Origin: Saksenaea vasiformis B4078
Taxonomy: Eukaryota; Mucoromycota; Mucoromycetes; Mucorales; Saksenaeaceae
Length of the DNA: 64,000 nt
Direction: 5' to 3'
Assembly: GCA_000697055.1 (NCBI GenBank)
Contig: JNDT01001783.1
Location: forward strand, 21,952 to 85,951
The notes beneath the pieces were generated by a model. That model did not search any database, was not told the origin of the DNA, and was given only the letters and a program-made list of their open reading frames with translations. The first letter of the stretch is position 1; each line of letters begins with the position of its first letter. Shown piece by piece: positions 57,967 through 64,000 of this stretch. The translations under genes were made by a program, and so were the position numbers.

Positions 57967-59341
57967 CTATGCGGACTGTTTGACGTCAAGCATGTTATAA
58001 GGGGGTGGCGGAGGCAAAGCATTGCGGTTTGTGATAGCGTTTTGACGGACCATGATCCATTCTTGGGTATCGGTTTGTCGGCTCTTCTTTTTAAAATCGA
58101 GATAGCAAGGACAAATAAAGAAACCTGTTGGCTTTTCTAGATCTTGTTCGTGTTCATTGAGTTTGTGGTGAACAAGCGACTCCTCATAAGTTGGTAATGT
58201 GGAGTAGTCCTCCTTGAGTCTGCAATCGAGAATCGTGATGGGCGTTTCGAGATGAATTTGTGTACGTTTCTTGGTTTTTTCATTTATATCTTTGCCATCG
58301 TCATCGTGGGACAGTTCAATATGGATCTTAAGATAATGATGGAAATTCATTTCAGTGAAGAAGGTAGTATGGTTCATGTGGATGCAATTCGGCAAGGTGA
58401 AAATAAATCGATATTGGAATGGATTTGCTGAAAGAGGGATATGGGCATTCTTTGCCGAAAGGGCACGACGCAAATGTTGCAGCGGCACGTCTGAAGTAGG
58501 CACAAAGCCGTCGATGGAGAGGGAGTTGTCAGCCATATTAAGTACAGAAGTAAGCTCCAGTTTGAAGTCATGTAGTTCGCCACGATGGGCACCAAATTCG
58601 GGTAATTGGTAGATACGTTTTTCTGTCAAGACAATCGAAAGCGATTCCAGGTGCACGTGCTTTGTATGTGGTGCAAGAACAAGGGAAATCGGGAATTGAG
58701 TACCGGACGATACGATCGATTTGTCAATACAGATGGTGGCGTCACAGACATCTAGTTGACGTTCGACAACAATCGATGGACTTGGCAAAGCGTGCGAAGC
58801 AAGAGAGGCATCTGAGCACAAGGTGCGCAGTAACAAGATATTACGTCGTGCACGTAAGTTTGCACCCATGCCTATTCGGTGGACAGTAGCCGAAACATAA
58901 TAATACACCATGGCCATCTCATCCTCGATTGTTTCAACCAGTCTGTTAGGTATTAGAAATTCAAAAGGCCAACGACTATAACCGGCAGGGATCATTTGCT
59001 CCGATTGTAATAACACGTTCTGTTCATGGATGGTCTTTTCATGATACATCTTTGTTCCCCTGGCACCAATCCCTAATCATGATTTTTTTTTTCGGGTATT
59101 AAGCAACGGCATAAATGAAAAGGGCAGATATTTCTTCTTTACCTTCTGGCCAAAGCATATGGGATTTGCCAACGAGTTTAACAATAATGGAGCTCGCTGA
59201 CATCGGCTTTGATAAGACCAGTTCGACTTCACCCCTTAAGACGTGGGTTGTTGGATCTGTAGGAGGACCTCTCAATATGACAACGGGTTCTGCCAGTTGG
59301 ATGGAAAACTGTTTACTTGCAGAAAAGAAGGGAACAGGCAT
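57967..59341 (-). CDS. Alpha-arrestin (ART-type ubiquitin-ligase adaptor)
   Basis: Fungal alpha-arrestins recruit Rsp5-type ubiquitin ligases to plasma-membrane transporters and trigger their endocytosis. The start at 59341 gives MPVPFFSASKQFSIQLAEPV, then LRGEVELVLSKPMSASSIIV and LWPEG. One intron (about 59139-59069, acceptor ATGATTAG) joins to GIGARGTKMYHEKTI. The arrestin-N fold continues as AGYSRWPFEFLIPNRL, with YYVSATVHRIGM. The arrestin-C fold follows (VCDATICIDKSIVSSG, FPISLVLAPHTKHVHLESLS, FTEMNFHHYLKIHIELSHD). Two PY-type motifs lie near the C-terminus: LPTYEES and PPPPPYN, the latter a perfect PPxY. The size, about 430 residues, is typical. The presence of POT transporters in the same window is coincidental as far as sequence shows. 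Confidence 0.88.
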
Positions 59342-60801
59342 GATTTGAAAGAAGAAGGAGAAGAAAAAGAGGGAAGAAAAGCACGGAAAATTTTTTGACG
59401 GGTGGCGGAAAAGAAGAAAAGGATTCAGAAAATGTGGCGAGATATATTGGCTGTCATTTGGCATCCAGCTCACACTGTTTCTATTATTTATAAATTTCAT
59501 ATTCTGGACCTTACCCAAAAATCAGTCCGTGCGTACATAAAATCAAGGGTCCTATCACCGAGTCATCTTTATTCTTTGATTGGATTACCTCGTGGGAAAA
59601 GATCGTCTTTCAGGGTTACTGCTACTCGTGATCACCATATGTCCCACGTGGCTTCCAAATCAAGAACTATTTTCTGGTCGGAGAAACGGCGAAACAACCG
59701 TTTTATTTTTGAATGCCAGGCAAAACCTTTTCCCTGGGTAGTTACCGTTGACCGATCTCTGCTTTGTTCCAATAAAACAAATGTACTATTCCGCTTGATA
59801 AAACCATCGCTTTTCCTTTTGTCAAGTATACGGTAAATTTATATCTCTTCATACCCTGTCTCTCCAAGACTTTCCAACGTGTCTACGACGAACAAGTTAT
59901 GCTTAACTGTACACTTCTTTCGTTACACATGATCCCCTTTTGGAGAACCAGCATTGCATTGATTGGCGACAAATGGCGAGAATCCAGAGCATGATTGTGT
60001 AGTTTGCTTGAAAATACTACTGAGAAAGCGATCGGACGGCTGCACTAACAGAACTATAATAACGATAGTTACTAGCATACTAGACTTCTTAGGAAAGGAT
60101 AGAGAATTGCTCTAGCGTATTAAAAGCAGGCTTGCAGATGTTCTTGGCGAAAATCGCCTTTAACCCTGAAATGCACTCGACCTTTCCAGTCGTTTGTATT
60201 TTCGGGAACTGTTTAGTTGGACCTAGCTACTTCAAATAAGGTAGCAGGTATAAGCCTTATGTCTTCAAGAACTGTGTATTGATGCGTTATTCACAAGTTT
60301 TGGTAGTGCATTATGCAAACCTATCCAAAAACGACCTAAAATTTTAGAGGGTTTGTCACTAACTCGTTGTCATGCTTTTTCTTCTTCGACCTGAAATAGC
60401 TCGCACAGGCAATGTTCACATGGATCTCTCCTTTTTTTTCTTTCTCTTTTTCTTTTCTTTTTTAAAGAAACCCGTTGATTATAATGTACATGGATTCTGT
60501 CGCCATGACCAATTGTTTGGCTTTTTCATGAATCGATCATTGGTCTTTCTCCATCAGATGGATAAGCCCGTCTTTATAATTAAGAGCAGTTTTGCCTGTT
60601 TCTTTTGGTTAGCAACATCACTCTCATTATGCATGAAGGCCTATGTGAGGGGTATTCGTCGGTGTGCATTCGATTGATCTGTGACACAGGCCAATTAGCT
60701 CTTTCCCTATGGTCACCGGTCCGAGATGAAAATCCTGTGCTATCCCGCAATTTCGCGACGATTTCACGTGTTTCCGAGAAGACTTTATTTTTTCTTCACA
60801 T
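59342..60801. other. 1.5-kb region between the arrestin and SDH3 genes
   Basis: Contains the arrestin promoter and the 3' flank of SDH3. A 101-codon plus-strand ORF at 60372-60677 is opposite SDH3 3' flank and is rich in Phe from a poly-T tract; not called. Nothing else is seen. Confidence 0.4.
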
Positions 60802-61579
60802 TTACAAGGAAGCCAAGTATAGCGAGCCAACAACGGTTCCACCAAGAACGGCATAGCCAGTCTTGTACACGTCCTTAATATCAATGAATTTGCCTGCATC
60901 CCAAACCTAGTACGACATGTGAATTTTTACTGGCCTCTTTTCTTTCACAGAGTTCATCTACTTACCAAATGTCTGATACCATTGAGAGAGTGGAAAACAA
61001 AGGGGAAAGCGACGGTAGTCTTGGCAAGGACCTTAGCAGCGACTGGGGCAGCGCCAACGGCGGACACAACGCTGGCAGTGTCAACGGTGACACCCATAGC
61101 AGGAGCGGCGAGGTAGGCCAAAGCACCCAAGTAGAAAGCTGAAAACGAAATAAATCATTGGAAAAGTCCCGGCTATCTTATCGAACTTACCACCACCAAT
61201 AGCGCAACCAGTGACTCTGTGTGCGCCAGACAAGTACCAAGTGATCTGGGGCTGGTAAATGCTCAAATGAGGCGACACAGGGCGAACCTTGCGCTGTTGA
61301 CGCAATAACTCGGACTCGGCGGCAGCACACTGTTCTTTCGAGGAAGGCGAGGCGTTGAAACGTCTTTTTCAAAAACAAGTATAAGAATTATGCATGCTAA
61401 TAAAAAAGGATTCTTTGATTGTACCTGACACCCACAGGAGCAACAGCCGCGTTTCTGAAAAGAGAGGTGCGGGTAGCAGGGTCTGTTAACAATGAGACAA
61501 TTAGTCTTTCATGCCGTGAAGTCTTCGTTGATAATTTACTCTGCGCAATCGTGCTGATAATGGAGCGAGTAGCTTGCAT
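60802..61579 (-). CDS. SDH3: Succinate dehydrogenase cytochrome b subunit (complex II anchor)
   Basis: Membrane anchor of mitochondrial succinate dehydrogenase, binding heme b and ubiquinone. Five exons: a first exon 61579 to about 61540 (MQATRSIISTIAQ, a mitochondrial presequence), then about 61482-61431 (PATRTSLFRNAAVAPVGV), an exon with RFNASPSSKEQ, RKVRPVSPHLSIYQPQITWY and LSGAHRVTGCAIGG, an exon with three hydrophobic stretches ending VFHSLNGIRHL, and a last exon VWDAGKFIDIKDVYKTGYAV. The SDHC signatures are P-x-S-P-H-L-x-I-Y-x-P and the quinone-site Ser in LSGAHRVTG, plus the heme-ligand His in FHSLNGIRHLVWD. Introns are near 61539-61483, 61430-61365, 61190-61142 and 60966-60908. The stop is at 60802-60804. 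Confidence 0.93.
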
Positions 61580-63130
61580 GGCTTTAAAGAGTGGGGTGTA
61601 AAATAATCAAGGCAGCGAAGAGAGTATCTTTACTTCACGAGGGGTTCCACTAAGAAGGCTGAACCCCCGCCCAATCCCCACAAATGACGTCAGTAAAAAC
61701 AACCAATCATTTTGAATTTTTTTACCTCCACATCGCCGCACGGCTCCAGGTCGCGGAGAGCTAATCCGGCCCGATGGATGGTCTGCATGACAGGTCCCCG
61801 CCGCCAGTGGATACAAAGTGATTAACCAATAGCCGGGTCCTGTGTTTCCTCATTCATGATCTCTGATCGTCGGTAAAAGCTCCAAGTAAATACCTACTCT
61901 GTTTAATAAACATTGCTGAAAACTCCAAGAAACCCCTGCTCTGTTCAATAGATCCAGAACAAATGGCTACTATCTTTTTTGCTACATGTAAACAGTAGTT
62001 GTGAGGACACTCGTTTATATATTGACCACTTGCATATACACAATTTAAGCCTGGTGAACCAACTTTATTGCAAAATCTCGTAAGTGATTTACGAGGCACT
62101 AAATGGATTGTGGTTAAATCCTTCCTCTCGAGCTGTTGCTGGATGCACAGTTCCTCTGTGGTGATCACTGCATGAGGAAATTGCTTCGGATCTCCTTTTT
62201 TTTTTAAGTTACCTGTAGCTGATTATGAACGCTGCGTAAACATAAATAGCTTACGAGTTTGACATGTTCTTTTTTCGTAGAAATATCACCATCAGAAGAT
62301 GCATCTTTCTTTGTAGACTTTTGTGTACTGCGTATTATAAAACAGTAATTGAAACCTTTGTACGCTTGATTAAAGTATAGATACATTCACTTGTCAGGGG
62401 ATGAACGACAGATAGAACGGAATAAAAAGAAAATTTCGTTGACACATCACTATTCTGACCTGTCACTATTTTCACTGATACTCGCTGTCTCGTGTAATAC
62501 ATCATCCCGCATATTATTTCTTGTCAATAAATGAGTTAGCCAAATATAAATTCAATTTTGCTACGTATACAAACTCCTGGTATAGCACACTCCTCTTTGA
62601 TAGCTTGAGATTGACGTCTCTGCTAATGATCGAGGAAACAAGGATATCCTTTTACCAGTTGTGCAAGTTTGCAAAACTGAAGTCCTTCCAATCTGATCAC
62701 TATCTCTACAGTAATGGTAAATTTGCATTACACTGACGTCTCCATTTGTTATTTAGGGTCCAATAACTACGATACACCGTAAACGGGTTGTGCTAAATAC
62801 TTTCTAGACTAAAGCACTCTGTTTCGCAGAAACTGAGAGCTTGCGCAGCTGTCATTGTGATGAAGACAAAATGCAATTTATATATGATGTAGGCGCACTT
62901 TGTTGGCCATTTCGCTTCAATTTGTTTGATCTCGTCTCAAATGATCAGGAAGTGTTTGCTCACGATCTGGGGTTAAATTAAGCGCATAGATTGTCCGGCA
63001 TAACCCGGCCCGAGTCTCCGGTTGTCCAAAAGGACTGATGGCTATTGCGTACGGTACGTACTGGTTTTTTCGGAAGTATTTGCGCTATTCGGGATTTAAC
63101 TTTGCGTTTCTTCGATTGATATGACTTACC
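61580..63130. other. 1.5-kb region without a gene
   Basis: SDH3 promoter side. A minus-strand 104-codon ORF at 61854-62168 and a plus-strand 71-codon ORF at 62521-62736 lack recognisable features. Nothing else is supported. Confidence 0.4.
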
Positions 63131-64000
63131 ATCAAAATCAAAATTGAAGAAGAGAAACGTAGAGTTTGTCAGAGAGTTGCATTCTCAACAACTTGGAACT
63201 TACCGTAACACGTAAATATCTAAATCTCTGCTGCCTCAAACAGCAGAGAAACCACATTCGTAGTGGCGATGTCTCTTGTTGGCGGACAGAAGACCGTCGG
63301 GCGACCCTGACCGCGCCATACGGATTTTGCGATGTAATCCATATTCTTAGCCGCGTTGATATCACGCTGCACGCTGCCATAGTGTGTGACAGTTGTTGCA
63401 GACTAACACACCATGGTGAGTGACACCATCGGAAGTTTCCATCTTCTTCATATCTCTACGCAAACATGTATTGCAAACCTATATGCGTTGTAGATCTAGC
63501 AATAAAACTTGATAGTGCTTACTTGGGATGTAAAGTACTCATCAATTTTGACGGATATGAACTCGCCACGTCTTTCCCTGCGCTTTAGCATTTTCCAACA
63601 CTTGTTTACTATTGCTGGCTTCTTTCCGCGCATAGGCGTTGTACCATTTGCCCCAAACATAGCTGATCTGAACACTATCAAAGGTATCTTTGTCGTCGTC
63701 ATGAATGGTGCGGCACGCCACTTCTTCTTTGGCCGAGGCCTATTTTGCGTAGAGCGTACTGCTGATTCTTTTGGGCTACATAATGTTGACTGTATTATAG
63801 TGTATTATTTGGTGGCCAATACAGATCTACTAACCCGGAAGTGTACGTCAGTTTCTTCCGATTCTTCTTGTTGGTTGCCATTTTTTCCTCCTTTTACGGT
63901 TCTGCTTTGTCCGCTTTCGTCGACGTCTCGGGTACTTTTTCCCACCATTCACTAAAACATTAGCCAGTTCTTCCTGAGCTCTTTGTACGCCTTGATAATT
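63131..64000 (-). pseudogene. Decayed TnpB/Fanzor-type (OrfB zinc-ribbon) transposon nuclease
   Basis: Minus-strand sequence carries the C-terminal landmarks of TnpB/Fanzor proteins, RNA-guided RuvC nucleases of IS607/Fanzor transposons. They are: FRSAMFGANGTTPMRGKK (63670-63610), KIDEYFTSQ (about 63560-63535), after a GTAAGC..ATATAG intron-like gap (about 63532-63489) VCNTCLRR, then VLVCNNCHTLWQR, and DINAAKNMDYIAKSVWRGQG with RPTVF. Thus the D/E-x-x-x-TS motif, the two CxxC pairs of the zinc ribbon and the final RuvC Asp (RDxNAAKN) are in the right order. Between WQR and DINAAKN the 7-bp GCAGCGT is duplicated (about 63366-63379), which breaks the frame, and other stops occur further upstream (about 63800). 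The N-terminus lies beyond the window edge. It is a remnant, not an active gene. Confidence 0.7.

Noticed and set aside
59069..59139. Alternative acceptor (TGCCAG) for the arrestin intron
   Set aside because: It joins out of frame with the arrestin domain; the upstream ATTAG acceptor keeps the frame (PEGIGARGTKM).
60372..60677. 101-codon plus-strand ORF
   Set aside because: It begins in a poly-T tract that yields a Phe run, and no domain is recognisable.
63509..63955. 148-codon plus-strand ORF at the right edge
   Set aside because: It is the antisense shadow of the Fanzor-like remnant, whose minus-strand motifs are clear.

Overview
The window is nuclear DNA of a filamentous, early-diverging fungus. 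Mucoromycota/Mucorales is my best inference. Genes are cut by many short GT..AG introns (mostly about 45-65 nt), often within 0.5-2 kb of each other, and the products are fungal: MDM31-type mitochondrial protein, QCR8, SDH3, alpha-arrestin with PY motifs, Kre9/Knh-like wall domain, UDP-GlcNAc pyrophosphorylase, POT peptide transporters. There is no operon logic. Exon joins given here were worked out by hand from reading frame and splice consensus.

Layout. 1-5.4 kb: 3' end of an MDM31/MDM32 gene (+), REV7/MAD2L2 (-), a Kre9/Knh-like protein (-) and RAD18 (+), so two DNA-damage-tolerance genes lie within about 4 kb. 6-7.2 kb: TMEM198/TM7S3-like membrane protein (+). 9.5-11.8 kb: monoglyceride lipase-type hydrolase and a PQQ-type beta-propeller protein (+,+). 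13.3-20.5 kb: one very large minus-strand gene for a THADA/Trm732 (DUF2428) protein, with an apparent frame break near its 3' end. 20.7-25.3 kb: gene-poor, holding copy A of a dispersed repeat. 25.3-27.4 kb: triose-phosphate-translocator-type carrier (-) and QCR8 (-). 29.5-31.3 kb: a protein with only the C-lobe of a protein kinase (+). 34.7-36.7 kb: a basic protein of unknown function (+) facing a D-2-hydroxyacid dehydrogenase (-). 37.5-44 kb: two POT/PTR2 transporter paralogs (-,-) separated by a decayed ORF with a PlsC-like motif. 44.8-49.3 kb: five-CCCH zinc-finger protein and F-box protein (+,+). 49.8-50.2 kb: ribosomal protein eS27 (-). 51-52.1 kb: repeat copy B, inverted relative to A. 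52.5-53.9 kb: Sti1/HOP-like co-chaperone lacking TPR1/DP1 (+). 56.2-59.3 kb: UAP1/QRI1 (+) facing an alpha-arrestin (-). 60.8-61.6 kb: SDH3 (-). 63.1-64 kb: remains of a TnpB/Fanzor-type (OrfB zinc-ribbon) transposon nuclease (-), broken by a 7-bp duplication.

The most unusual items are (i) the decayed Fanzor/TnpB-like gene at the right edge, (ii) a pair of ~1 kb inverted, diverged repeat cassettes 30 kb apart, each with a degenerate ~37-bp tandem array, a TATA-like box, a short coding remnant and a conserved tail that recurs alone at 32.86 kb, (iii) the kinase C-lobe-only protein, (iv) the N-terminally shortened Sti1 homolog, and (v) a foldback (MITE-like) element at 33.6 kb.
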